Assembly: GCF_946482535.1 (NCBI RefSeq)
Contig: NZ_CAMLRU010000077.1
Location: 1-11,600, forward strand
Reading direction: 5' to 3'
Source: an uncultured Flavobacterium sp.
GTDB lineage: Bacteria; Bacteroidota; Bacteroidia; Flavobacteriales; Flavobacteriaceae
Length of the DNA stretch: 11,600 nucleotides
Part shown: positions 1 through 5,780 of the stretch, piece by piece
Position numbering within the stretch: position 1 is the stretch's first letter
Layout of the letters: every line of letters begins with the position of its first letter
Notes under the pieces: generated by a model
The model's input: the letters and a program-made list of their open reading frames with translations, nothing else
Told to the model about the DNA's origin: nothing
The model's database searches: none
Translations under genes and position numbers: made by a program

Positions 1-204
1 TCTAATATCTCTAACTTGATAATAAATTCCAACTGCAAAGCAAACGATTCCAAATATGTAAAAGTAGATTTTACTGTCTTCAGCAAATGTTTTTCCATAC
101 TTTACTTTAAAAAAAAGCACAACTAATACTAGAATAATAGGTCCCATTTTTTTAACAAGTCTTGTCCAAAATGAAACTTGTTCGCCTTTAAATGATTTTG
201 TCAT
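1..204 (-). CDS. Partial small membrane protein, cut by left edge
   Basis: An open minus-strand reading frame starts at the ATG complementary to 202-204 and runs without a stop for 68 codons to position 1, so its C-terminal end lies outside the window. The visible protein begins MTKSFKGEQVSFWTRLVKK, a basic amphipathic start. Two hydrophobic stretches follow, about residues 20-33 (GPIILVLVVLFF) and 48-62 (FYIFGIVCFAVGIYY), separated by a charged segment, which suggests an inner-membrane protein with two helices so far. The start is the first ATG; no Shine-Dalgarno is seen, as is usual in Bacteroidota. I do not recognise the family. It lies in the same direction as the next two genes, 101 bp downstream of the nearest. 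The main doubt is that it is short and incomplete. Confidence 0.55.
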   Translation of the reverse strand, partial: MTKSFKGEQVSFWTRLVKKMGPIILVLVVLFFKVKYGKTFAEDSKIYFYIFGIVCFAVGIYYQVRDIR

Positions 205-305
205 TGATTTACGGAGTTGTTTTAGAAAGTTATATAAAGTTTCACTGCTTGCGATAGTAGCAAAGTGCAAAACCACCTAAATTAACTTTATTAGATAAGT
301 AGTAA

Positions 306-794
306 TTATTCTTTTGCTAATAATGCCTCCAGGGTGTTTTCATTTTTAGCTTTAATATATTTCTTCAATTTAGAATTCAGTTTTGCTTTATTTTCGGGTT
401 TTTCACAGTAATCCAAGAAAGCGATTGTATGTTTTATTTTGAAATTTTGCTTGTCTGTAGAACCAAATTTAATCGCAGATGCTGCTTGTGCCGCTAAATA
501 TCTTGATACCAAATAGGTATCAGAACTTAATGATAAAAAAAGTTCTCCACCCAACTCAAAAGTATGCTCCGGTGTTGCTTCCATCCAACGCATAATGAAT
601 TGAACGGCACTGAGAGAGTTTGCATTTTCAGTTGAAGGGGTTGACAAAAGATAATTAGCACATTCTATGACTTTAGGTTCAACGTTTTTACAATCTTCCT
701 TAGTCTTAATATTTATGTATTGATAATCAGAAAAGTCCTGAGAGAAACAAGAAAAATTGGTGAGCAAAATAAGGAAAAGGCAAAGATTTTTCAT
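306..794 (-). CDS. Small secreted protein of unknown function
   Basis: This 162-residue protein has a clear export signal: MKNLCLFLILLTNFSCFSQ, with a short basic start, a hydrophobic core and probable signal peptidase I cleavage near FSQ. A cysteine (residue 16) lies in the signal, but the preceding residues (N-F-S) do not make a good lipobox, so a lipoprotein is possible but not favoured. The mature part is mostly helical in appearance, with an alanine-rich central stretch (YLAAQAASAIKFG) and a lysine-rich C-terminal third (KAKLNSKLKKYIKAKNENT). There are no catalytic motifs I can name. It is likely periplasmic or envelope-associated. It is co-directional with both flanking genes, with gaps of about 100 and 118 bp, so it may be transcribed alone. 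I do not recognise the family. Confidence 0.8.
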   Translation of the reverse strand: MKNLCLFLILLTNFSCFSQDFSDYQYINIKTKEDCKNVEPKVIECANYLLSTPSTENANSLSAVQFIMRWMEATPEHTFELGGELFLSLSSDTYLVSRYLAAQAASAIKFGSTDKQNFKIKHTIAFLDYCEKPENKAKLNSKLKKYIKAKNENTLEALLAKE

Positions 795-912
795 TGATTT
801 ATGGTTTTAAGGTTTATAATTATTAAGGTTAAAGTAAAGCTTTTGTCAATAAAAAGCATTGAGACTACGAAGGCAATCAAGCCATTATTGTAAACAGCTA
901 TTATCTACAGAA

Positions 913-1359
913 TTATTTTTTATCCAGATTTACATTATAAAGTTTGGCTGATTCCTCTATTTCCGTGTCTAAATCCGAATCTATTTTTAATGAAAATAAA
1001 GTCCATTTATCATTCGGCTTATAAAACTCGAAAATAAATCTCATAGGTTGTCTGTCATACTTTACCATGTATGAATACAGTATAAAACTCTCTGAAAATT
1101 GTTTTTTGATAATCAGTTCATAACCATAATATTTTCCAACATAATCAATAGTATATTTACTAACTTCATTTTTCATTGTCTCAATCCCATCTCTTAATCT
1201 TACAGTCCAAGGATTTGTAGCATAAATATCTTCTACTGCTTTGCTTGGCGTTTTTGAATATTCTTTAAAAAAGTTGTTTATCAATTCGTCCGGATTTGAC
1301 TGTCCAAAAGTTGGAAGTGTCAATAATAGTAATATTGGAATTAAAATGATTTTCTTCAT
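913..1359 (-). CDS. Small secreted protein, possibly NTF2-like
   Basis: The 148-residue product starts with a typical type I signal peptide (MKKIILIPILLLLTLPTFGQ, cleavage near FGQ or just after). The mature protein of about 128 residues begins with a helix-like segment (DELINNFFKEYSKTPSKAVEDIYATNPW) and continues with alternating hydrophobic strands (YELIIKKQFSESFILYSYMVKY, MRFIFEFYKPNDKWTLFSLKI). This helix-then-sheet order, ending in a strand with a K-W-T-L pattern, resembles the small NTF2-like or DUF-type periplasmic proteins common in Flavobacteria; that comparison is inference, not recognition of a named family. No catalytic residues can be assigned. The gene is divergent from the response-regulator gene at 1816 and shares its 456-bp upstream region, so the repeats there could serve either gene. 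Confidence 0.8.
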   Translation of the reverse strand: MKKIILIPILLLLTLPTFGQSNPDELINNFFKEYSKTPSKAVEDIYATNPWTVRLRDGIETMKNEVSKYTIDYVGKYYGYELIIKKQFSESFILYSYMVKYDRQPMRFIFEFYKPNDKWTLFSLKIDSDLDTEIEESAKLYNVNLDKK

Positions 1360-1540
1360 ACGTTCGGAACTTTAATTTTACCTGCAACATCATAAATAAG
1401 CTTCATATCTCAACGTTACTATTGCTTATCAAAATGCACTTTTTCAAATTTAACCAATTTAAAGCCACAAATCAATCCCCACAAGTAGGGATTTTTTGCC
1501 AACTTATTAACATAAATTTCTTATAAAAGCATACTTTTTT

Positions 1541-1584
1541 CTCCATAGTTACTCCATAGTTACTCCATAGATACTCCATAGATA
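1541..1584. repeat. Four tandem 11-bp repeats, CTCCATAGWTA
   Basis: Four perfectly head-to-tail 11-bp units start at 1541, 1552, 1563 and 1574. The first two read CTCCATAGTTA and the last two CTCCATAGATA, so only one position varies. The core CCATAG recurs once per helical turn, on the same face of the DNA. OmpR/PhoB-family regulators are known to bind direct repeats with 10-11 bp centre-to-centre spacing, and the next gene to the right encodes such a regulator, so an operator is plausible. A short inverted pair (CCATA at 1576-1580, TATGG at 1588-1592) ends the array. The array lies 182 bp upstream of the divergent secreted-protein start and 231 bp upstream of the regulator start. Confidence 0.9.
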
Positions 1585-1683
1585 AGTTATGGAAAGCCTA
1601 TCAAAGTATTATAAAAAACTGCTGCGTCCTATTAACGTCCAATAAGCGGTGCAGTCAGTGTTCAGTATTTTGTTTAACAATCC

Positions 1684-1732
1684 AACTCATAACTCATAAC
1701 TCATAACTCATAATTCATAACTCATAACTCAT
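1684..1732. repeat. Seven tandem 7-bp repeats, AACTCAT
   Basis: Seven contiguous heptamers AACTCAT occupy this stretch; unit five (1712-1718) reads AATTCAT. The array runs into AATTAATT and ends 33 bp before the -33 element of the response-regulator promoter. Short tandem arrays of this kind gain and lose units by replication slippage, so copy number may differ between strains. The period does not match that of the 11-bp array and the sequences are unrelated. Confidence 0.9.
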
Positions 1733-1765
1733 AATTAATTTTCCCTTAAAAACAAAACACCACTG

Positions 1766-1795
1766 TTTGCCCAAACATAAAAAGCAGTATTTTAG
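1766..1795 (+). promoter_or_regulatory. Predicted promoter of the two-component operon
   Basis: TTTG (1766-1769), 18 nt, then TATTTTAG (1788-1795) closely matches the Bacteroidota housekeeping consensus TTTG / TAnnTTTG, with one mismatch in the -7 element. A start site about 7 nt further on would give a leader of roughly 13 nt before the ATG at 1816. Confidence 0.55.
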
Positions 1796-1815
1796 CACTA
1801 CAAACCCAAAGCCAT

Positions 1816-2487
1816 ATGAAACACATACTCATAGTTGAAGATGAAGTAGGCATAGTACAATTCCTGTCGCAAGGCCTAGAAGAAGAAGGATACAAAGTGT
1901 CTTCGGCTAACAATGGCAAAGCAGGATTAGAGCTTTTTCAAAGCGAAAAGTTCGACTTAGTACTACTGGATTGGATGATGCCCAAAATGACCGGTCTCGA
2001 AATATGCAAAGCCATCAGGGCTCAAAACACCAAAACCCCCATAATATTTCTCACTGCCAAAGATACCGTGCAAGAAACCGTTGAAGGGCTCAAAGCCGGT
2101 GCCAACGACTATATCAAAAAACCTTTCAGCTTTGACGAACTCGTAGAACGCATCAAGGTACAATTGCGTGACCAACCGGAGAATGAAGTCTTAACCCTCG
2201 GTCCGGTGGAAATCAACCTGCAAAAGCACCAAGTAACCGTCAATAAGAAAGAAGTGGCATTAACCCAAAAAGAGTTTGATTTGCTGCACTATTTGGTCAA
2301 AAACAAAGGAACCGTTTGTTCCCGAACCCAAATTATCCAAGACGTCTGGGACATTCATTTTGAATATGATACCGGCGTAATTGATGTGTTTATGAATGCC
2401 ATCCGTAAAAAACTCAACCTAAAAGTCGACGAAGATTATATCAAAACCATACGCGGCGTAGGCTATATCGCTAATGACGAATTATAA
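1816..2487 (+). CDS. OmpR/PhoB-family response regulator
   Basis: A 223-residue DNA-binding response regulator. Residues 1-120 form the receiver domain, with the acidic pair E8-D9, phosphoacceptor D52 in LLDWMMP, switch T80 in FLTAKD and K102 in IKKPF. Residues about 125-220 form the OmpR-type winged helix, with the ALTQKEFDLLHYLVKNKG helix pair, a recognition helix around DTGVIDVFMNAIRKKL (185-200) and the wing RGVGY. Length is normal for the family and all key residues are present. It is expected to be phosphorylated by the kinase encoded immediately downstream, then to bind direct repeats as a dimer. The target genes cannot be read from sequence, although an 11-bp direct-repeat array lies upstream of its own promoter. 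The coding region looks somewhat richer in GC than the genes to its left. Confidence 0.95.
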   Translation: MKHILIVEDEVGIVQFLSQGLEEEGYKVSSANNGKAGLELFQSEKFDLVLLDWMMPKMTGLEICKAIRAQNTKTPIIFLTAKDTVQETVEGLKAGANDYIKKPFSFDELVERIKVQLRDQPENEVLTLGPVEINLQKHQVTVNKKEVALTQKEFDLLHYLVKNKGTVCSRTQIIQDVWDIHFEYDTGVIDVFMNAIRKKLNLKVDEDYIKTIRGVGYIANDEL

Positions 2488-2488
2488 A

Positions 2489-3874
2489 ATGCAACAGTTT
2501 TCCTTTAAAAACAGAATCGCTTCCAATTATATCATCACTACTGCCTTATTGATTTTAGTGGTGTTCTTTGTTATTTATTCGATAGTTAGATTCAGTGTCT
2601 ATGTTAGGGTCAATAACGAAATCAAAACCGAAGTTGCCAAGCATTTAAAAGAAATAGAAGTCATAGAAAACTGTGTACTACTAATCGAAGAAGAAGAGTG
2701 GAAAACCAGTCAATTCAACAAAGTAGAAGTCAGTCCGGCTTTTATTCAATTCGTAGATGAGTTAGGTGCTATGGTAGAGAAATCACCTAACCTAAAACAA
2801 AAACAACTCACTTACAAAGCCAATGCTCCAGTAAATGAACTATTCGACACCCGATTAGACGATATTGCCGTTCGTCAAATTCAAGTACCATTATACCAAG
2901 GCACCAAAATTATCGGTTATCTAATTGTGGCCATGTCCTTAGAAGATTCGGCTATGGTATTACACAACTTGTTTGTGATATTGTTAGTGGCTTATCCGAT
3001 CATCCTAATCATACTATTCCTAATCGCCCGATTCATAGCCGGTAGAAGTATCAAACCGATAAGTTCTATCATTGAAACCTCCAATATCATTACCAAAGAC
3101 AACCTCAAATCGAGAATCCCGTTACCGCAAAATAGAGATGAATTATTCATACTCTCTCAAACCATCAACAACTTACTCGATAGGGTAGAGAATGCCATAG
3201 AACGTGAAAAACAATTCACTTCCGATGCTTCCCACGAACTCAGAACACCGTTGGCTGTTATTAAAGGAACTTTAGAAGTGTTAGTCCGTAAACCACGTAA
3301 TCCTGAGGAATATAAAGAAAAAATAGACTTTTGCATCAGCGAAGTCAACCGCTTGAATCACCTGGTAGATGAACTCCTTTTACTGGCGCGTTTTGAAAAC
3401 CAAAAGCAAACCCTAAAAATAGAAAAAGTATCGCTCAATGCCATTTTCTTAGAAGTGATTTCAAGAAACACCACCATCATAGGAGAGAAGAAGCTCAAAT
3501 GTGTGGCCAACTTCGACAAAGATTACTACGTCAACACCGATTCTTATTTGCTTTGCATTATTGTAAATAACATACTTACTAATGCTGTAAAGTATTCCAA
3601 ACCGAATGACACCATCAATTTCGATATCATAGAAACCGAAGATAAATTACTGTGCTCTGTTTCCGATAACGGAATAGGCATAGCCGAAGAAGATTTGCAA
3701 AAGATATTCGACCAATTTTACCGCTCAAAATCCAACGAGCATCCGGAAATCAAAGGCACCGGCTTAGGATTATCCATCGTAAAAAGACTGTCGCTCTTAT
3801 TACAAATAGATTTGCAAATAGAAAGCGAAGAGAATAAGGGAACCAAAGTAATTTTGGGTTTTACTAAAGAATAA
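2489..3874 (+). CDS. Membrane sensor histidine kinase (HAMP, HisKA, HATPase)
   Basis: The cognate sensor kinase, 461 residues from the ATG at 2489. Order of domains: first membrane helix about 13-37, periplasmic sensor domain about 38-156 with no recognisable fold, second helix about 157-184, HAMP linker about 185-242, dimerisation domain with the H-box SHELRTPL (phosphoacceptor H249), then an ATPase domain with an N-box (NNILTNAVKYS, about 360-370), G1 DNGIG (393-397), an F-box FDQFYR and G2 GTGLGLS (423-429). All catalytic boxes are intact. The architecture resembles CusS/ArlS-type kinases, but the signal is unknown. An upstream in-frame ATG at 2474 would add five residues (MTNYK) and overlap the regulator gene by 14 bp. 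I prefer 2489 because it begins just after the regulator stop, behind an AT-rich stretch, which suggests coupled translation. Confidence 0.93.
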   Translation: MQQFSFKNRIASNYIITTALLILVVFFVIYSIVRFSVYVRVNNEIKTEVAKHLKEIEVIENCVLLIEEEEWKTSQFNKVEVSPAFIQFVDELGAMVEKSPNLKQKQLTYKANAPVNELFDTRLDDIAVRQIQVPLYQGTKIIGYLIVAMSLEDSAMVLHNLFVILLVAYPIILIILFLIARFIAGRSIKPISSIIETSNIITKDNLKSRIPLPQNRDELFILSQTINNLLDRVENAIEREKQFTSDASHELRTPLAVIKGTLEVLVRKPRNPEEYKEKIDFCISEVNRLNHLVDELLLLARFENQKQTLKIEKVSLNAIFLEVISRNTTIIGEKKLKCVANFDKDYYVNTDSYLLCIIVNNILTNAVKYSKPNDTINFDIIETEDKLLCSVSDNGIGIAEEDLQKIFDQFYRSKSNEHPEIKGTGLGLSIVKRLSLLLQIDLQIESEENKGTKVILGFTKE

Positions 3875-3875
3875 T

Positions 3876-3897
3876 CAAGATGACATATGTCATCTTG
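3876..3897. promoter_or_regulatory. Perfect 22-bp palindrome after kinase gene
   Basis: The arm CAAGATGACAT (3876-3886) is followed directly by its exact complement ATGTCATCTTG (3887-3897). It starts two bases after the kinase stop codon. As RNA it could form a 9-bp stem with an ATAT loop, but no T-run follows, so it is not a standard intrinsic terminator. Its last three bases (TTG, 3895-3897) are the predicted -33 element of the next gene, so a dimeric-repressor operator is an equally good reading. Confidence 0.7.
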
Positions 3898-3923
3898 TAT
3901 TGAAAGAATTAATATTACCTTTA
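3895..3923 (+). promoter_or_regulatory. Predicted promoter of the DUF2231-like gene
   Basis: TTG (3895-3897), 18 nt, then TACCTTTA (3916-3923), one base from the Bacteroidota -7 consensus TAnnTTTG. The leader would be about 20 nt. The -33 element coincides with the right end of the 22-bp palindrome, which suggests that a protein bound there would block transcription. Confidence 0.5.
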
Positions 3924-3948
3924 GCACTCAACTAAACCTTTTATAATT

Positions 3949-4446
3949 ATGAATGACGCGCACTTACACATGTTAGTTAACCATTTTCCAATCATCGGGA
4001 CGATTTTTGGATTGGGAATTTTAATTGCCGGTATTGTTTTAAAAAACAATGCGGTTAAAAACACTGCTTTTGTTTTACTGATAGTCTCGGCGGTTTTTGG
4101 TTTTGCAGCCATGTCAACCGGTGAAGGCGCAGAAGAATTGGTAGAAGACATGCCAAGTGTTGGCAAAGACATCATTCACGAACACGAAGAATTAGCCGAA
4201 AAGTTCATTTTGGTGCTTTATGTAACCGGAGCTTTTGCTTTGCTATCGTTAATTGCCTCCGTTAAGAAACACTCAAAAGCGGCATTATTTGGTTGGATAA
4301 CTTTATTGTTAGCCGTAGTTAGTGTAGTATTAGTAAAAGAAGTAGGTACATCAGGCGGTGAAATTCGCCACACCGAAATCAGAGCCAATGCTGCCAATCC
4401 CGAAATAGCCACTCCCGAAACCGGCGGTGAACACGAAGAAGATTAA
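3949..4446 (+). CDS. DUF2231-like four-helix membrane protein
   Basis: A 165-residue inner-membrane protein with four predicted helices at about 11-31, 37-55, 84-104 and 111-129. The N-terminal HLHMLVNHFPI, the STGEGAEELVE segment after helix 2 and the HEHEE before helix 3 are like the DUF2231 family (short membrane proteins with an N-terminal LVHFPI-type motif and a TGEEAEE-type loop). Histidines H5, H7, H12, H77 and H79 cluster at the ends of helices 1 and 3 and could bind a metal or haem; this is inference. The C-terminal tail is soluble and acidic (ETGGEHEED). The gene has its own predicted promoter and terminator, so it is probably monocistronic. Whether the adjacent two-component system controls it is unknown. 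Biochemical function is not established. Confidence 0.85.
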   Translation: MNDAHLHMLVNHFPIIGTIFGLGILIAGIVLKNNAVKNTAFVLLIVSAVFGFAAMSTGEGAEELVEDMPSVGKDIIHEHEELAEKFILVLYVTGAFALLSLIASVKKHSKAALFGWITLLLAVVSVVLVKEVGTSGGEIRHTEIRANAANPEIATPETGGEHEED

Positions 4447-4472
4447 ATCATTCTGATTGCTATATATCCAAG

Positions 4473-4501
4473 CCTAACCGTTAATTTGGTTAGGTTTTTT
4501 T
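4473..4501 (+). terminator. Intrinsic terminator after DUF2231-like gene
   Basis: A stem CCTAACC (4473-4479) and GGTTAGG (4488-4494) encloses an 8-nt loop and is followed by seven Ts (4495-4501), then ATTTT. The stem can extend outward through G-U and A-U pairs. It lies 26 bp after the stop codon. Confidence 0.9.
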
Positions 4502-4571
4502 ATTTTAAAGCGATAATATCATAGCTATCAGAACCGGCTATTTAGACCATTGGCTAAATTTTATAAATTAC

Positions 4572-4602
4572 TTTGATTTCAGAGGGCAATCAAGTACATT
4601 TA
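4572..4602 (+). promoter_or_regulatory. Predicted promoter of the 182-residue protein gene
   Basis: TTTG (4572-4575), 19 nt, then TACATTTA (4595-4602) matches the Bacteroidota promoter pattern with one mismatch in the last base. The leader to the ATG at 4624 would be about 15 nt. Confidence 0.55.
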
Positions 4603-4623
4603 CGTGGTTTGTAAAATCCCTTT

Positions 4624-5172
4624 ATGTTGATTAAAAAATACTCTAAACTCAATTTTCATTCCCATACCTTTTGTATTTGGAAAGAAGTTCCTTTTAGAGA
4701 AATAGCTACTTTAAAAATCAGTTATACCAGCCAGTCAGGAAGTCAATATATCTTTACGACCGAAGGTTTGTATCGAATTTCCAATCATTGGGGAAGAGTG
4801 GCCAATTGTCATTGGCGGTTGATTCCTATGTCTGAGTTTAAAAACCAAAACACCACGGTAGCTTTTGCCCATTGGACCGATTTCTACTCCAATGATGACA
4901 CTTCAAGACTGTTTTTTATTAAAGTAAATTGGGACAATCAAGAAGTTAACTTTTATCATAAAAACAGTGCAGAAGCCCATGAAAAAGTGGTCTTTCGAAA
5001 TGCCAAAGAAACTGCTAAAACCATCAGAACCATCAAAGAAATTTTAACCCGAGAAGATTGGGCCAAATATCTAAAATATGAAGACTTAGACGCTTTAAGA
5101 AAAGAAATCATCTACGAATTGGTGAACACTTCTAAAAGCTTTTTAGAAGTTAAGAAAGCGCACTTAGTCTAA
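4624..5172 (+). CDS. Uncharacterised cytoplasmic protein, 182 residues
   Basis: I do not recognise a named family. The protein has no signal peptide and no membrane helix. The first two thirds appear to be beta-rich, with the strands IATLKISYTSQSGSQYIFTTEGLYRIS and LFFIKVNWDNQEVNFYH. They contain an unusual cluster of aromatic, histidine and cysteine residues (SNHWGRVANCHWRLIP, about 53-68, then AHWTDFY). The last third is helical and charged (NAKETAKTIRTIKEILTREDWAKYLKYEDLDALRKEIIYELVN). This looks like an intact small soluble protein rather than a fragment. The gene has its own predicted promoter just after the terminator of the previous gene, and it converges on the 132-residue protein gene with only 28 bp between the stops and no clear terminator there. 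No function is proposed. Confidence 0.85.
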   Translation: MLIKKYSKLNFHSHTFCIWKEVPFREIATLKISYTSQSGSQYIFTTEGLYRISNHWGRVANCHWRLIPMSEFKNQNTTVAFAHWTDFYSNDDTSRLFFIKVNWDNQEVNFYHKNSAEAHEKVVFRNAKETAKTIRTIKEILTREDWAKYLKYEDLDALRKEIIYELVNTSKSFLEVKKAHLV

Positions 5173-5200
5173 TAGGTTCAAATGCTTAAAAACAATACGA

Positions 5201-5599
5201 TTAAGACTCAATAGTAATCAATTGGATTTGACTTCTTAATCTTTCAATCAACATATTCATCATACGTTTATTGAGGTTTGAGGAATTTTGAATGTATTCG
5301 GCATACTCCTCTAAAGTAAAAAATGCGATTACCATTCCTTTCAATGAGTTTCTGAATTTGATATCTCTTTGTATCACATTTTCAATGTAAGCCATTTTCT
5401 TCTCAGGAGTTAAGGAAAAGAAAACATTCTTTTGCTTCATCGCATAATTAATGAAAACTTGTATGAATAAATCATTCTGCAACTTTAAAATAGGGCGGAG
5501 GGTTTTATTTTGAAAAACTTCCTCGAGAGAGGACTGACTATTGATTGTTCCTAAAGATTCTCCTCTTAATTCTAGAACATTGTTGTCTCTGGCTTCCAT
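5201..5599 (-). CDS. Uncharacterised Bacteroidota protein (often labelled glyoxalase)
   Basis: A 132-residue soluble protein, mostly helical. The opening MEARDNNVLELRGESLGTI, the FQNKTLRPILKLQNDLF segment and the C-terminal DIKFRNSLKGM...NKRMMNMLIERLRSQIQL recall a small Flavobacteriia family that is often labelled glyoxalase in genome annotation. That recollection is from memory and was not checked. None of the metal-ligand or beta-alpha-beta-beta-beta features of real glyoxalase I enzymes is visible, so I do not propose that activity. The start ATG (complement of 5597-5599) lies in a 14-bp sequence that recurs 108 bp upstream, where it would encode the same first residues MEARD followed by a stop. 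Its leader contains strong inverted repeats. Confidence 0.85.
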   Translation of the reverse strand: MEARDNNVLELRGESLGTINSQSSLEEVFQNKTLRPILKLQNDLFIQVFINYAMKQKNVFFSLTPEKKMAYIENVIQRDIKFRNSLKGMVIAFFTLEEYAEYIQNSSNLNKRMMNMLIERLRSQIQLITIES

Positions 5600-5707
5600 A
5601 TTGGGATTATATTAGTGGTTCTTAATGATATTAAAGCAAACTAAAGTTTGCATACCTGACTGCCACCGGCAGTCCTCCTCTTAATATCAAATATCTCTGG
5701 CTTCCAT
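5586..5707. repeat. 14-bp direct repeats flanking a 94-bp segment
   Basis: The 14-mer TCTCTGGCTTCCAT occurs exactly at 5586-5599 and 5694-5707. Read on the minus strand it is a start codon plus the next 11 bases (ATGGAAGCCAGAGA). The intervening 94 bp (5600-5693) has imperfectly inverted ends and dense internal inverted repeats. This arrangement fits either insertion of a small non-autonomous element with target duplication or a decayed partial duplication of the gene start. A further shared 10-mer, TCCTCTTAAT (5561-5570 and 5676-5685), favours duplication. Confidence 0.7.
5626..5689. repeat. Nested inverted repeats, three-stem structure
   Basis: Three complementary pairs are arranged as a branched fold. 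The outer stem is TGATATTAA (5626-5634) with TTAATATCA (5681-5689). Inside it lie hairpin A, GCAAACT (5636-5642) with AGTTTGC (5645-5651), and hairpin B, GACTGCC (5658-5664) with GGCAGTC (5668-5674). Hairpin B is notably GC-rich for this genome. On the minus strand the fold would end 26 nt before the start codon of the 132-residue protein, if transcription begins upstream of it. Confidence 0.75.
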
Positions 5708-5725
5708 TTTTTATTTTAAAGTTAT

Positions 5726-5753
5726 AAAAAAACCTCTGTCGCAAAACAGAGGT
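5726..5753 (-). terminator. Intrinsic terminator after OmpA-family gene
   Basis: On the minus strand, ACCTCTGT and ACAGAGGT pair perfectly around a six-base loop and are followed by a run of Ts (complement of 5726-5732). It lies 27 bp beyond the stop codon of the OmpA-family gene and is oriented to end that transcript. Confidence 0.9.
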
Positions 5754-5780
5754 CATTTTATAGTTATTAATAATTAATTG

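Larger units (their letters stand above)
1360..1815. other. 456-bp gene-free divergent region
   Basis: No credible coding sequence is seen on either strand between the secreted-protein gene and the response-regulator gene. The region contains a four-copy 11-bp array (1541-1584), a seven-copy 7-bp array (1684-1732) and a Bacteroidota-type promoter for the plus strand (1766-1795). Between the two arrays is a slightly more GC-rich segment (about 1621-1665) with an outer CTGC/GCAG pairing and three CAGT words, but no convincing stem. I could not identify a convincing promoter for the minus-strand gene. Confidence 0.8.

Noticed and set aside
194..215. Shared leader sequence TCATTGATTTA at the starts of the genes at 204 and 794
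   Set aside because: The identity is only about 11 AT-rich bases next to the two start codons and does not extend into either gene, so chance or a common initiation context is enough to explain it.
240..285. Hairpin between the two leftmost genes as a terminator
   Set aside because: The pairing CACT..TTGC / GCAAAGTG needs a bulge and is not followed by a T-run on either strand.
747..794. Lipoprotein signal in the 162-residue secreted protein
   Set aside because: A cysteine is present at residue 16, but the residues before it (N-F-S) do not fit a lipobox, and a normal cleavage site follows at FSQ.
1541..1732. Possible CRISPR array from the tandem repeats
   Set aside because: The units are 11 and 7 bp with no spacers between them, and no cas gene is present; these are simple tandem repeats.
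1963..2175. Antisense open frame inside the response-regulator gene
   Set aside because: It lies fully within a gene with all family motifs intact and has no recognisable protein features. Other frames antisense to or overlapping the kinase, DUF2231, OmpA, channel and helicase genes were rejected for the same reason.
5201..5599. Glyoxalase enzyme activity for the 132-residue protein
   Set aside because: The name is sometimes attached to such proteins, but no metal ligands or glyoxalase fold pattern can be seen in the sequence.
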